NCBI GenBank assembly: GCA_017354895.1
Contig: CP071499.1
Coordinates: forward strand, 620,001 to 684,000
DNA: 64,000 nt
Direction: 5' to 3'
Source of the DNA: Podospora comata
Lineage: Eukaryota; Ascomycota; Sordariomycetes; Sordariales; Podosporaceae
Position 1 is the stretch's first letter, and each line of letters opens with the position of its first letter. A model generated the notes under the pieces. It ran no database searches and was not told where the DNA came from. It saw only the letters and a list, made by a program, of their open reading frames with translations. Position numbers and translations under genes: made by a program. Below are positions 10,723 to 23,049 of the stretch, one piece after another.

Positions 10723-11218
10723 GGTTTCTGACGTGGGGTTTTGGTCTTGCGAGGGGGAAAGCGGAAGCGAAAGTTTGCAAAGACACTGCTGGTCTTGCGA
10801 GTTGAGGTTGGGGAAAGGTTGGTTGCGGAGATAATGAAGCAAAGGCGTAGAAAGGCTCGATCAACAAATCAGAGAGGACTTGTGCTTTGCCTTTTCAGGA
10901 ACAAGTCGCGGACAAAGAAAGGGTCTCCGCCTCCGAACGAAGTCGGTCTCGCAAACAAAGGGCCGCCTGTCCCCCATTCCGTAAAAACGTGTCGAGATCA
11001 GAATAAAGAAAGATTTCTTTTCCTTGGAGCAAAAAGAGCCATTGTCAAGAAACACGCCAAAACGGGATAGGGGGGGGGGGCTAACAAATGTCTTGATTGT
11101 GTGTTACCAACTCCAACTTTGTCTCCGATCCAACCCCCTAATCCAAGTAAACAAACCACCACCCCCTTTTCCCCTTTCAAAAGAACAAAGCCCTCCCCTT
11201 TTTCCCTTGGCTACTCAC
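10723..11218. other. Intergenic region
   Basis: Promoter of the acidic orphan gene and 3' flank of the dienelactone-hydrolase gene, both on the minus strand. Contains an uninterrupted G tract near 11071. No gene seen. Confidence 0.45.
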
Positions 11219-12123
11219 TCACCCCCTCCCCACCAAAAACTCATCAAACCACCCCACCGCCTGCAAAAACGCCCCCTCCTTCCCAAACCTCTCACTCTCC
11301 ACACTATAGTTCGCCCTCACCGCAAACCCATGCGGCGTCCCCCCATAAACACCAACCTGATACCTCCCCCCGGCCCCCAGAAGCAACCCCTCCACCTCCG
11401 CCCTCCTCGCCGCAGTAAGCAGCTCATCCCTATCCGCCGCCGCGACACTGACCGGCTTTTCCACCCCGCTGATCTCCTCATCAGTCAGCAGACTCGGGTG
11501 CGCGGCAAAGGCTACGTCTGCCCCCCCTGGGGAAGCGTTGACAACCCTGAGTGCGTACCGCCCCCCAAAGCAGTAGCCCGCCGCGGCGATGCTCGAGATG
11601 TTGAGGCTGCCGCGGAGGTGGGAGATGGCGGAGGCGATGATAGGGTCTGTGACGGGGGGTTGGTGAGCTGCTAAAAACGCCGGGATGGAAAAGTTGGCGG
11701 AGGCGGGGTCGTTGATGTCCGACGGGGCGGGGGAGCCAGCAAAAAGGTCTGGGACGAGGGTGAGGTAGCCTGCCCGGGCGAAGGAGTCGGCTAGCAGCTT
11801 GTTTTGGAGGAGGTTGAGGCCGAAGACGTCGGTGAGGAGGAGGATGGCGGATTGGGACCGGGGTTTGGTGCGGGGGGATTTGGGGGGGGGCGGGGAGATG
11901 TATACTGTTACTGTGGGGGGGTGTTAGTGATAGGACAAAAAAAAAAAAAAAAAGGGGGAGGGGATATACGGTTGTTGGCGATCTTGATCTCTTTGCCTGC
12001 TGGCTCACCGGTGTGAGCGAGGATGGAGGCGTCAATGGGACCGCCGGTGTTCTTTTTGGCTCCGGGGTCGGCTTGGACGGCGCCAAAGAGGAGCAGGGCG
12101 CTCGTGATGATGGAGGAATGCAT
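11219..12123 (-). CDS. Secreted dienelactone hydrolase family protein (two exons)
   Basis: Model on the minus strand: 12123-11970 and 11910-11219; 281 residues. The 59-nt intron (GTATAT donor, CACTAAC branch, ACAG acceptor) is phase 1 and carries an unusual run of about 16 T on the coding strand. The N-terminus is a signal peptide (MHSSIITSALLLFGAVQA). The alpha/beta-hydrolase core shows the dienelactone-hydrolase triad: Cys in AAAGYCFGGRYAL, Asp in VAAADRDELL and His in GGTPHGFAVR. Members hydrolyse lactone or ester bonds, classically in aromatic degradation; the substrate of secreted fungal members is not known. The length fits the family. The frame sum across both exons is exact. Confidence 0.88.
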
Positions 12124-13038
12124 GGTGTTTGATGTCGATGGGTTGAGGCCGGAAGGGAAGTTGCGTCTCCCATCAACGGGACGAGACACCTATAATATAT
12201 AAGGAGGCGACATCGTCAACCTTTCCTACCAGGGTCACCATGACGATCGGGGCCTTGCATGCAATTGATTACCTGCATCACATCCATCCACACCCGAGCA
12301 TCTTTACCGAATAAGCAGAATAAAACCGGCGAGTTTCCCGATTGGGATCCGGGCTCTCCAATGTACCTATTTTGCCGTCTGCTCACCATCGGGATGTTGG
12401 ATGTTCCCTACATTGTAAAGTCCGCAGGCTAGCACCTAAAGCCGATGGCCCGGTCCTATTGTCACATCTTCTCATGGCCAACATTCCCTCGCTACCAAAA
12501 CTCATAGGTTCTGTAGCGCAGTACCTGGCCACTTGCAAGCGCACGAGTGAACTAAGCTCTTTGGATGTTATGGTGATAAATCCTCAGAGCGACTACCCCT
12601 CCCTGACGTAACAGTCAACGGTGTTAATACAACCCAAGAAACGGCTTATATCTCTGTCCCGATTAACAGGTGCCTGCGCGGGCTCTCGCCGAAGCCACCG
12701 CCCTCCTCTCCTCCAGATCAACAACTGTCGGCTAATCCCCCCAACCACCTCGCTGGTCCACGCGTACACACGGCGCATGCGGTAGTTGCTTCCGGGTCTG
12801 CTGATGCTCATTAAAATCTATTCTTTAGCCCTATCAAGACATTATCGTCATCAACACCATCATCCACACCATCCCCTCATCGTTTGTACACAACAGGGCG
12901 TCGTCACCAAAGCCCCCATGAGTGTACACCCCAAACTTTCCAACACTTCCAGTTGTCCGTTGCAAGCATGTACACATTCCCGCTGCTCCGTCTATCATAC
13001 GCCTTCATGAGATTCATCACGCCCCTACACCGGGCTCG
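12124..13038. other. Intergenic region
   Basis: Promoter of the dienelactone-hydrolase gene and 3' flank of the Akr1 gene. A CATCA/CACCAT-rich stretch lies around 12845-12880. No supported gene. Confidence 0.5.
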
Positions 13039-15340
13039 TCATACTTCATCCCCAGCAACGGCTTCATAACCGCCTGATCTGCCAGCCCTCCCTCTCAGCA
13101 CATCCATCACAGCCGGACTCTCATACATCTCCGTGTAGTTCACCGGCTGTCCACCGAGCATCGCGGCGCCCGTCTCCCTCTTGCCGAACAACGGCGCAGG
13201 GTCACACCAAAAGTCCTTGCAGTTGGTGACGCAGCCGCGGTTGTAAGGGTTTCTGCTCTTTCGCTTGTTGGCTGGGTTGGTGGCAGCTCCCTTGCCGCGG
13301 GCTGTTCGCATAAAAATGTCAACTCCGAGGAGTCGACTCATTGTCTTGAGGATGCCGCCATGTCTGTGGCCATGCTTGTGGCCGTGGCCACCTTCGCCGG
13401 CGGCGGACCCGGAGGGAGGTTGCTGTGTCGGATCCAGTGGGGCGCCAGTCGAGGTGAAAGCGGATGCCAACGAGGTGGCAGAGGTGGGGTGGACGCCAAA
13501 CATGTTCTCGTAGGTCGTCATGGCGCGGGCGAGCTGAATCAGCTGGACAGACAGAAGCATGGACACCCAGACAAGCTGGAGCGATGCCCAGATGGCCGTC
13601 AGCATCGTGTAAGCGTCGGCGTTGACGACCTTGCAGATGGAAGGGGCGAGAAGGTTGCATTCTTCCGAGGCATCGGGTGACACAATGTTGAAGTAACGGT
13701 AGGTGAGAAAGTCGTAGATGATAATAGCGAGGGTCAGGTTGATGAGGTACATGAAGAAGTGGCGGTGGTTGTTGATGCCGACGCAGTTGTAGACCCACGG
13801 GCAGTGATGGTCGTGTTTGGCAACACAGCGCTGGCACCTACGGCAGTGCTTGCTGCGCAACGGAGTCCGAATCATGCAAGTAACACAGAAATGGGCCTCG
13901 TCGTACTTCCACTGGCTGATCAGCTCATCAATGACCGCTCTCTGCTCCGCAATACCGTTCATCTTGGGTACGAATCCGGGATCGTCGACCATGGACCTGA
14001 CGTAGAAAAACCCAGTCAAGCCAAGGGTCAAGGCGAAAAGGAAGTTGAGCAGGTAGGTCCCATCTTCGCCAAATGCTGTGGTGGGAAAGACAGTAAACAG
14101 CCAGTTGAGCCCTACCCAGAAGAGCGAAGCGGCAAAAATACCGGTCATCCAGGGCTACATTCAAATCAGCAAGAACTTCCGCAGACAGCAGGCAGCATAG
14201 GGGGAAGCTTACCGTCTTCTCAAACGACCTCATATCAGGTGGCGCATAGGCGATAACCTGTTGGCCAACCCACTGGATCGAATAAGCCACAATGAGCCCG
14301 ATAGGAATGCCCGCGTAGACCGGCATCCCCGCAAAGATGTGCAAAGTCGCCCAGACCAGGACGAAGGGCCACAGGAAGAAGAACTTGGTCGTGAACCCCC
14401 TCCTATCCTGCAAAAGGTAGCTCGATCCCGGCCAGCTCGGTATTATCGCATTGGCGTCCTCATCGTAGCCGCACTCGTGGAGGGCCTTGTGCCATGCGCC
14501 TGCCGTGTTCAGCTCCTTAGCTGTGATGGAAGGTGTCTTGCCCGTCGTGGTCTTGGCGAACCGATCGGCGCCGTACTCGAGGAGCTTCTGAACACATCCA
14601 GCGCTTCCCTTAACGAGTGCCCAGTGCAGAGCCGTAAAGCCTTGCTCATCCTTGGCGTGAACGCTGGCGCCCCATCGTAGAAAGACGTCGACGCAAGCCG
14701 GATAACCCTTGTAAGCAGACCACATAAGACCGGTGTGGCCGTAGGCATCTTCCACATCCACCGGTATGCCCTGGTGTAATAACAGGACAATCAGAAGAAG
14801 ATTCCCGTTAAAGGTGCTGATGTGTAATGTGTTGTATCCCTGAGCATCGGAGATCAAGGGGTCGGCGCCGTGTTGGAGCAGTAGGTGGACGGTGTAGTAA
14901 TGACACCGCTGAGCAGCCCATTGTAATGGTGTGGCCACACTCTCGCCTCCTTTTCGGTTGATCTCGGCGCCGCGGCCGATCAGGAACTTGCACATGGCAT
15001 ACTGGTTGTTGATGGCCGCCCACTGCCAAGAAGAGAAATTGTCAGCTTCATCCAGAAAGAGCTGGGCAGAAAAATAACAAACATGTAATGGGGTTATCCC
15101 CTCGCCGTCGGTGTAAGTCGCATCGTAGTCGCCCGTCTCGAACAGCTTCTCCATGCCGGCAATGTCGCCCGTCCTTGCCATCTGCATAATGTCACTCTGG
15201 GCTGGCTCCCCATCGCCGGGGAGGTTGCCCAACTCGACCTCATTGTTGAGCTTTGGGGTGGCCGTGTCCGACTTGGATGGAGGTTGGGCGGGCGCGCCGT
15301 TCGCCGAAAGGGTCGCTGATGCGTCGGGACGTTGCGCCAT
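13039..15340 (-). CDS. AKR1: Palmitoyltransferase Akr1: ankyrin repeats plus DHHC domain (three exons)
   Basis: Minus-strand model: 15340-15083, 15022-14213, 14154-13039; 727 residues. The introns are 60 nt (GTTTGT...GGCAG) and 58 nt (GTAAGC...GTAG), both phase 0. Residues about 50-310 hold six or so ankyrin repeats (GITPLHWAAINNQYAM, GYNTLHISTFNGN, GHTGLMWSAYKGYPA, GFTALHWALVKGSAG). Membrane helices flank the cysteine-rich domain ending in DHHCPWVYNCVGINNH, whose Cys (about residue 474) carries the acyl intermediate. Akr1 palmitoylates proteins at the Golgi/endosome membrane, for example casein kinases in yeast. A His/Gly-rich insert (HGHKHGHRHGG) follows the last helices. Divergent from the SRP-receptor gene. 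Confidence 0.95.
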
Positions 15341-16137
15341 CGTTCAGGATGGGCTTCTGTGGGGTGCTGCCTCCTGAATAATCCGGTCCGATCTCGAGTG
15401 TCCAGTGGTGGGCAGTGGGCAGCCGAAAGCAAAGTTGGGAAAGCCAAAAATATGGAGATGCCCCGGCGAGTTCGGACTGACTTGACCCCCTGGCCGCTGC
15501 TCTGCTTCGGTGCCCTGATCGATGGCGTCTAGTAGATCCGGATGGGGCGCCAAAGAAGAGGAACTGGACTGGACATGCCACAAAAAATGGTGAAGAATCA
15601 ATGACGTTGGTTGAAGACTAGAATCTTTCCCCAGGAATTTCTTCAGCGACAGGAGCACAGGAGCCAACAACTGTTGCTTCTGCATGCGCGAACGACGCAG
15701 CGAGGCTGAGCCAGGGTCTCCTTTTGCATCTCGGGCGCTGATTTGTCAACCACTGCCTTCGTGGTGTCGGGTCTTGTTGCGGGAACCCCACCACTCCCAC
15801 CTGCGGCTGTGCGTCTGACCGCCACTGACAGCCCTGAGCAGCCCCACAGAAGCCCCATAGCGCGCGTCTGTTTCTTCTCTGCCCTCGGCCTTGTGGGGCC
15901 GTTGACCGCGAAGTGCTACGTAACGAACAACTCTTAAAATTCCCATGAGCCGATCGGACCACGCTGTCGGATGACGGGTGGCCCCATATCAACACACTCG
16001 GATCTCAAGCTCCCGGACCCAGCCAATCTACAGGGTCAATCGCGCCAAAGAATAAGAGTCCAGCTCTAGCTCCCTGTCCTCAACCACCTCACCCACCACC
16101 TTCTCTCCCTCTCCTGGAAAGGACATCCTCAACCATC
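15341..16137. promoter_or_regulatory. Divergent intergenic region between AKR1 and SRP-receptor beta genes
   Basis: 797 bp lie between two opposite start codons, so it must hold both promoters. The last 80 bp before the plus-strand start are strongly C/T-rich, typical of fungal housekeeping leaders. Open frames in it overlap on several frames and look non-coding. No specific factor sites are claimed. Confidence 0.5.
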
Positions 16138-17067
16138 ATGTCCCTCCAACAAACCCTCAAAGACCTCCTCGAGGCCTCCCTCACCCCCTCCCCAACCGTC
16201 ATCCTCTTCGGCCTCGCCTTCTGCCTCCTCGCCCCCATCCTCCTCCACTTCCTCTACTCAACCGCAACCCCCTACACCACCCTCCCCTCCGTCCTCCTCC
16301 TCGGCCCCCCAGGAGCAGGCAAAACAGCCCTAACCACCCTCTTCGAGCGTGGCCCCCTCGACCTCCCCCTCGCAAAAACCCACACCTCCCAAGTCCCCTC
16401 CTCCATCGAACTCTCCATCAACTCCGACGACCCCTCCAGCGCATCCTACAAAACCAACCTCGACGAAGCAGGCGCAACAGCCAAAAAATTCCTCCTGGTC
16501 GACACCCCCGGCCACCCCAAACTCCGCGCCTCCTCCCTCGCCCATTTGAACTCTGCCGAACCAACAATCAAGTCCTCCCTCGTCAGCGACGGCGGCGCAA
16601 AGTCCAAGATCAAGGCCGTCGTCTTCATGGTTGACGCCGCTGCGCTCGCAGATGGTGACGCTCTCCCGTCAACGGCGGAATACCTCTACGACGTGCTCCT
16701 CACTCTACAGAAGCGCTTCCACAGCCGGAATGGTAGTCGCGCGCCCGCGTCCATGCCTGTCTTGGTGGCGGCGAACAAGCTTGACTTGTTCACCGCTCTG
16801 CCCGCGGCGCTGGTAAAGTCCAACTTGGAGGCGGAGCTGGGGAGGATCCGGGCGGCGAGGAGCAAGGGGTTGTTGGATTCGGGTGTAGGGCAGGATGATC
16901 TTGCTGCTGGGGAGGAAGGGGACTGGCTTGGGGGGGACGGGAGCGAAAAGTTCTCATTTGCGCAGATGATGGAGTTTGACGTGGATGTGGATGTTATTGG
17001 GGGGAGTGTCACTGGAGATGGGCCGGGGGCCGAGAAGTGGTGGAAGTGGATTGGGGAGAGGGTATAA
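16138..17067 (+). CDS. SRP102: Signal recognition particle receptor subunit beta
   Basis: An uninterrupted 309-residue protein. Residues about 20-41 are a membrane anchor (VILFGLAFCLLAPILLHFLY); directly after it comes a small-GTPase domain with the P-loop GPPGAGKT (residues 56-63), G3 DTPGHPKLR and G4 NKLD. This is the SRP-receptor beta layout: an ER-anchored Ras/Arf-like GTPase that holds the alpha subunit and couples ribosome targeting to the translocon. The C-terminal EKWWKWIGERV closes the domain. Exon 5' part is strikingly C-rich at third positions, as in strongly expressed genes of such fungi. Length is normal. Confidence 0.93.
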   Translation: MSLQQTLKDLLEASLTPSPTVILFGLAFCLLAPILLHFLYSTATPYTTLPSVLLLGPPGAGKTALTTLFERGPLDLPLAKTHTSQVPSSIELSINSDDPSSASYKTNLDEAGATAKKFLLVDTPGHPKLRASSLAHLNSAEPTIKSSLVSDGGAKSKIKAVVFMVDAAALADGDALPSTAEYLYDVLLTLQKRFHSRNGSRAPASMPVLVAANKLDLFTALPAALVKSNLEAELGRIRAARSKGLLDSGVGQDDLAAGEEGDWLGGDGSEKFSFAQMMEFDVDVDVIGGSVTGDGPGAEKWWKWIGERV

Positions 17068-17518
17068 GGGAAAACTATATGATGTTTTTTGATGTCACAA
17101 GAGGGCAACGGAGATATCTCCTGCTTGATTATCGCAAGCAGGGCGCGTGGATGGGTAATGAACAGGGCGGCAAAACATGATCTAGGAACAGGTACAAACT
17201 TTTAATGCAAATCAATATAAACTTGTAATTGTAGTTTATGGGTATAAACAATGCATCACAAAATGCCATCTCCCAAACCACCTCTCTCCCCATTTTGCAC
17301 GGGTTGAGCCCCAAAAAGTACGCCGACCAGATGCTACCAAGTCTAAGAGTAGTCGCTTTCCCAAACCACACCAAAGATGTTGAGTCTTCTCGGTTCTTCT
17401 TTCTTTCCCAGCGTATATCTGCGGAAAGATGGAGACGCAAAATGCTACAAAAAAAAAAAAAGAAACAAGAAATTCACACAAACGCCATGCCTTAACACCC
17501 CAACTTTTCCACCTCTTT
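17068..17518. other. Intergenic region between convergent genes
   Basis: AT-rich shared 3' flank of the SRP-receptor (+) and cystathionine beta-synthase (-) genes, with a short poly-A run near 17449. Nothing gene-like seen. Confidence 0.5.
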
Positions 17519-19172
17519 CTACTTGTGCTTGACCATGTAGGTCAACAGATCCACCTTGGTGACGACGGCAACAGGCTTGGATCCGCCCTCGGCCTTCTCC
17601 GTGACGATAGCCGCGCTGTTCCACTCGAGGAATCTGCTGAGCGCCGACAAAGGAGTGTCCATGGTGATCTCCACAAACTTGCGCTTCTTGTTCTTAAGCT
17701 CGGAACCAAACTCTCGGGGATCAGTGACAACCTCATCGATGCGCTTGAAGTTGAACATGACGTCGCTGACGGGGCACTTGGGCGAGACGCGGCCCTTGGA
17801 GATGTAGCTGAGCATGTTGCCAAGAGTAACAAGACCAGCGAGCTTGCCACCAGTAGGAGTGAGGACGGGGAGCTGATCAAAACCCTTGTCGCGCATCATC
17901 TCGATGGCCTCGGTGCATGGGCTGTCAGCAAGGACCGAAGAGACGGGCTTGAGGCGAAGGGCGCGGACGGTGGCACCACCGTAGGGGTCGTTCTGGCTGG
18001 GGGTATGGGGAGTGGCGGAAGCGGCATCGCCGCCGCTGACGTTGGTGTCGTCGTTGGGGAGAAGGTCGTTGGCCGCAAGCCAGTCATCGTCGGCGAACTT
18101 GGAGAGGTAGGAGCGGATGCTGTCAGGGAGGACGACAACGACAACGTCACCCTTCTTGAAGCCAAAGTCCTTGACAGCCTTGAGCATGGCCGCCATGGCG
18201 CTGCCAGAGCTGCCACCGACCAACAAGCCCTCCTCGGCGATCAGACGGCGCGCAAGCTTGAAAGACTCGCGGTCATCAGTCTTGTACCACTTGTCCACAA
18301 GCTCGCGGTCCAAGACATCGGGAATGAAGTCATAGCCAATACCCTCCACCTTGTAGGGCAGGTTGGCCTTCTCCTCGTTCAGGGACTCGGGAACAGCAAG
18401 GATACTGCCATGGGGATCGGCAGCAATGACCTTGATGTTTTTGTTGTGCTTGCGCAAACCCTTGGCAATACCGCTGATGGTGCCACCGGTACCAGCACCC
18501 GCGACAATAGCCGTGATGTTCCCGCCAGTCTGAGCCCAGATCTCCTCGGCGGTGCCAAACTCGTGCGCGCGCGGGTTGTCGACGTTGGTATACTGGTCGA
18601 GAATGTGGGAGTTGGGGATCTCCTTGAGCAGACGACGCGCAACACCGATGTGGCTTTCGGGGCTGTCCCATGCAGCCTGGGTGGGTGTCCGAATGATGGT
18701 GGCACCGAGGGCGCGGAGGACAGACACCTTCTCGGCTGACATCTTCTCGGGAAGGGTGATGATGGTCTTGTAGCCCTTGATAGCGCCAACCAAGGCGAGA
18801 CCAATACCACTAGTTTCGTATTAGCACCCACAGGAAAGAAAGAGAGGCGCAGAATTCTTACGTGTTGCCACTGGTAGGCTCAATGAGGGTGTCGCCAGGC
18901 TTGATACGTCCGCTCTTTTCGGCCTCCTCGATCATGCGAAGGGCTATCCTGTCCTTGACACTGCCGCCGGCGTTGAATAGCTCAACTTTGGCGTAGACCT
19001 CGCACTCGATGCCGAGGGACTGGGGGATCTTGTTGAGGCGCACAAGCGGCGTGTTGCCGATGAGCTCGGTCGCAGACATCTTGATGTCTGACTTGGCCAC
19101 CAGCTTGTCGAATATGGGAATTGGGACCTGCGACACAAGGCCACGGTGGTTGGCACCGTTCTGGTTCGACAT
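17519..19172 (-). CDS. CYS4: Cystathionine beta-synthase (two exons)
   Basis: Minus-strand model: 19172-18862 and 18809-17519; 533 residues. The 52-nt intron (GTAAGA, GTGCTAATAC, CTAG) splits the codon for Thr in EPTSGNTGIGLA. The PLP enzyme core is complete: [19 protein letters not shown] (Lys about 73 is the Schiff-base lysine), [17 protein letters not shown] and GGSSGSAM. The C-terminal 170 residues carry two CBS (Bateman) motifs, the regulatory module. It condenses serine and homocysteine to cystathionine in transsulfuration, in the cytosol. As in yeast, no N-terminal heme-binding extension is visible. Length matches fungal orthologues. Confidence 0.96.
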
Positions 19173-19937
19173 TTTTGCGGCCGCTGCTGTGGAAGGGTAG
19201 ACTGTCTGTCGTGGACTGGGAGACCGGAATATTTTATGGTGGGGGCGGGGTTGGCGGTTTCCAGATATTCTTCAGACGGGGAGGTCAAAGAACGAACAGG
19301 AGGAGAGGGACGGGAGCGGGACTGGAACGGGAGGACGGCAGCAAGCAAAGAAGAAGAAGAAGAAGTAACAAGAAGAAGCTAATTGACTTTGCCACGGTGG
19401 GAGAGGGCAGAAATTGAAGGCTGGATGGGGTGATGGCATGCAAAAAAAACCATCGGTGGATTTGGTAATGGGAAGCCAGGCTGACCTTGCTGCATCCGTC
19501 CTCCACCGAAGCCGATGGTATGCGCCACCGACCCCGAACCTTGAGGGCTTCTTCCGCGCTGCCTAGCCTTCCGGAACCGACCGCCTGCAGGGGTTGAGAT
19601 GTCAGATGCCCCCACTATAAAGGTTCGAGAAGGATGCCAATTCAGCACGTGTGAGCGGGAGTGCCGTGTGCTAACAGCTTCTGGTGGATATTACTGGTCC
19701 AAATGATAGTGTCCTGCTGCCGAACCTGGAAGGCTTCGCACAATCCCGCATCGAACGTGCCCGAGATCCGCCCCTTCGTCTGCATGGAAACCGTGGGGTC
19801 CCCGAACCCATCAAGTTGCAACGGCTTTGCTCGATCACTCTTCTATCATTGTTCTAAACATTACGGAGTAACTACGGTATCGACGAGAAACGAAAAAAAA
19901 AATATCCCACGTCCCACGCTTTTCACACCAACCCTCT
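19173..19937. other. Intergenic region with AAG microsatellite
   Basis: Promoter of the cystathionine beta-synthase gene and 3' flank of the small secreted protein gene. An (AAG)n microsatellite lies at about 19346-19377. No gene seen. Confidence 0.5.
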
Positions 19938-20576
19938 TCAAGCCCACTCCCGCGTCACGTTGACAGCCCTGCAGTCCTTCCCATCCGGCAGACCGCCCGA
20001 TACCCAGGTCAGAGCATCACCATAGTTGTAACTGCCATAAACCGTTGCACAAACGAACCACTTGTAGTAGTTGGCACCACTCCAGGTATTCTCATCCGTG
20101 ATGACGGGGCTGAAGGACCTAGCTCGCTGGAACAGCTTGCCTTCCTCGTCAAACTGAGGGCCAGACCCCTCTCCCTGCGTCGGGCTCACGATGACCGGCA
20201 GGACATTGCTTGCAAGTGAAGACTCGAGGCCGAACACGGAAGGCCAACTCTGCTCAGGCGCCCAGTGGAGTTTCCCGGGGAGGCAATTGAGGTTCGGGTC
20301 GTTGGTGGAGGTGGTGTTGTAGTAGAAGTTGATAGAAATGTCCGACAGGTTGTTCCCCGGGTACTTCTCCTCCAACAAGACTTCAGAAACGAGTTGTCGG
20401 AAAGGGGGGCCGGCATGGACTGAGACGAGGAGAGTGTCATTCAGTCTTGCGTCGTCACTAGTGAGTCGGAGATGGAAGGGGGCCGATTGCACGTCATAGA
20501 CGCAGTCGGCGGACTGTGCAGCGGCAACAGAGAGGGCCGCTGCGAGCGAGAGAAGTGTCTTGGAGGTAAACTGCAT
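19938..20576 (-). CDS. Small secreted protein, function unknown
   Basis: A 212-residue frame from the ATG at 20576. It starts with a clear signal peptide (MQFTSKTLLSLAAALSVAAAQ), cleaved near residue 21. The mature part has four cysteines (DCVYDVQ, LNCLPGK, KWFVCATVY, GKDCRAV), enough for two disulfides, and three N-glycosylation sequons (NDT, NLS, NTT). The frame is open 27 codons further upstream, but that would hide the signal peptide behind a basic stretch, so I prefer the internal ATG. No catalytic motif is seen; such proteins are common in fungal secretomes. Family not recognised. Confidence 0.8.
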   Translation of the reverse strand: MQFTSKTLLSLAAALSVAAAQSADCVYDVQSAPFHLRLTSDDARLNDTLLVSVHAGPPFRQLVSEVLLEEKYPGNNLSDISINFYYNTTSTNDPNLNCLPGKLHWAPEQSWPSVFGLESSLASNVLPVIVSPTQGEGSGPQFDEEGKLFQRARSFSPVITDENTWSGANYYKWFVCATVYGSYNYGDALTWVSGGLPDGKDCRAVNVTREWA

Positions 20577-22941
20577 TTTGTTGATGAGATTCGAGGGTTT
20601 GTGGAGGGATGGTTTGATGACTGACAGGAGCAAACCAGTGCTCACCGGCTTGATCATCGTCCCTTTTATACCCCGCGATCACCAAGAGATCCGAGAACCT
20701 GGCATGATTGACACCTGCCTGTACAGACGATGGCCCACTAACGTTACATTTCGTGTAGAAACCAAGATCACTCTCGTGTATGCAGCCGGAGTAAGCGACT
20801 TCATACCCTGATATTCCCGGTTAAACATAGCCCTGTCTCCCGTTGAACAAAAAGCGACCATGCGGTGTCACAAAGCCGTTCGGGGGCCGACTTCACAGCC
20901 AACATCGACCAGCATCCAAGCTCAGCCTCGAATTATAGTAAAATGTCTGGCTCTCACCGCTCGCAACACCCAGAGCAGAAGTTCCATAATCCGTATTGCT
21001 GGGTCATATACGTTCAGATGCTACCTGCATGCAACCATCAAAATGACCGGTTGGTCAGCCTTTCGATGATGGTTGGTATGCCCGAAGCATGCCCTCCACG
21101 AGGCAGATCTCCACATAACTCAAGTCTTGAAGTCGTGACAGGCAGTAGGCACCTTTTTGTTCAACAACCGCGGAACGCGGGGATCTGGGTAGCAAGTTGA
21201 TAGCATCATGCAACGGTAACCTTGAGATGGATTGCACAACTCGGGACAGTTCAGACTTGTACCATGCCGTTCTGGTGTGACGGAAGCTTCCGAGCGGGTG
21301 TAACGGCATATATCCTATGATTTCGGTCCCATTAGCAGAGATGATCGCAAACATGCGTTTCTGTCTTTGCCACGCCACTATTCCAGTTTCTCCTGAACGG
21401 CAAATACAAGAAATACAATGTCCAGTTTAAAATCATCTAGACGTCGAGCAAATTGGACATGGTATTGCATAAAAGCTACAGGCAACAACCAGTTTGGGGT
21501 CCGTTAGCTACCTAGGTGCCCCAATAATAAGAGCTGCTGTCTCAACAATGTGTTAAATGCTATTGAATACTCTAATACAAATTCCGACTTAGAGATGGAG
21601 AGGGTTGGTGCAGTTGATGTTGAAAGTGCTTCGGACCATCTTGACTATGAGATCAAGCACATCTCTCTCAACATCACCTTATGGCATTGCACAACTACGT
21701 ATTGTTTGATTTCCTTTCATGCAACCTTGGTTCTTCCAGGATGATTGGGCAAATATTCGAAAATCAAACTGAGCGTTTGCAATCCTGTAGTTGGTGGTCA
21801 CCTAGTATCTCCTATGTTGAATGCCAATTCAACAGAATACCTGCCGGTTCATAAATAGACCTGGAAGATAGACCTGATCTCAAAAGGCCTGAGGCTGTCA
21901 ACTAACTGCACCTTCTCGGCTTGAGATAAAATCATTCGACCACAATAACAACAATGGTAGACCCACCCACCTCAATAGAGCCAGACTTCCTGCCTGATTG
22001 ATTGTGAGCCGTAGAGGTTCTTCCCTGGGCAAGGATAAATATATCCCACTGCTTGCCAGTCTTTCTATTTCCTCTCTTCCATTTAACACCAATCTCCCAT
22101 CGTTCTTTTTCTTCTCTTCGATCAGCGACGCTCCACATTTCAAAATCGTCACCGGCCTGATATTCGGGATGTTTTGAATTAACATCTTGTGGTTAATTCC
22201 GGTTTTGATCTTACTCTTTCTTCCCACGACCCATCGATTTTCCTCATCTCGTCTCTTTCTAGCTGCAACTCGACTCTCACAAAACCATCAAGACAACAAC
22301 ATTTCCCCATCTGCCATCCGTGGCCAGACTTCAATATTTTAGTACGACTTCTTCTCGGCTATTCCACATCACTTTACTTTTATATTTCTTCGACTTCCTT
22401 TTCAGACTGTACTTCTTCACCCGTTTTTCCTTTCCTCACACAAGGCTTTCTTTTTCTTCGACTTTTCTTCCCACCACAACTTCGACTCCTTGCCATCCCA
22501 GCTTCGCTCACCTTTTTCCAACACTCGATTTTTCAACAAGTATTTTTTGTTTCGAAATACTGACACTTATTATGGAAGACAAATAACTCATCTACCTAAC
22601 CACAGACCTCGCCGCCAACAAGTTCAACGACGCTCAGTGCTGCTCTTGCCAATGCCGCTAGACACCATTGTCGAAAACACACATGACTGACATGACTCTT
22701 TTTCAGACTTTCGCTCGATCTTTCAACCTTTTCCGTCCGACCTCAGCACATTCGACATGTCATTGTCTCCCCACCCATGGGATGACTCGAAGCCGAGTTG
22801 AGAGTCGCTCATGCTTGCCCCACTTCTTTCCGATTTGGTCACTTGTACACACACACAACTACCCCAACCCATATCACGCCCCACTCACGTTATGTGATGG
22901 TCCACGTTCTCACATCTGTCTGTCTAGATAGGGCTTTCAGC

Positions 22942-22959
22942 AGTACACGCGAACGTACT
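22942..22959. repeat. Interrupted palindrome AGTAC-N8-GTACT, copy 1
   Basis: Sequence AGTACACGCGAACGTACT, followed after a few bases by a run of eight G. A near-identical copy lies exactly 90 bp downstream at 23032-23049. Confidence 0.8.
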
Positions 22960-23031
22960 CAGTGGGGGGGGGATCTGGTAGGGGTGGTGGATAGAAGATG
23001 GATGAGGGCGAGAGGGAGTGGGAGCTTTGAC

Positions 23032-23049
23032 AGTACACGCGAAAGTACT
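23032..23049. repeat. Interrupted palindrome AGTAC-N8-GTACT, copy 2
   Basis: Sequence AGTACACGCGAAAGTACT, again followed by a G run. It differs from copy 1 at a single base in the loop. Confidence 0.8.

Noticed and set aside
17429-18739. 436-codon frame antisense to cystathionine beta-synthase
   Set aside because: Shadow of a fully conserved PLP enzyme on the other strand; valine/leucine-rich composition typical of antisense translation.
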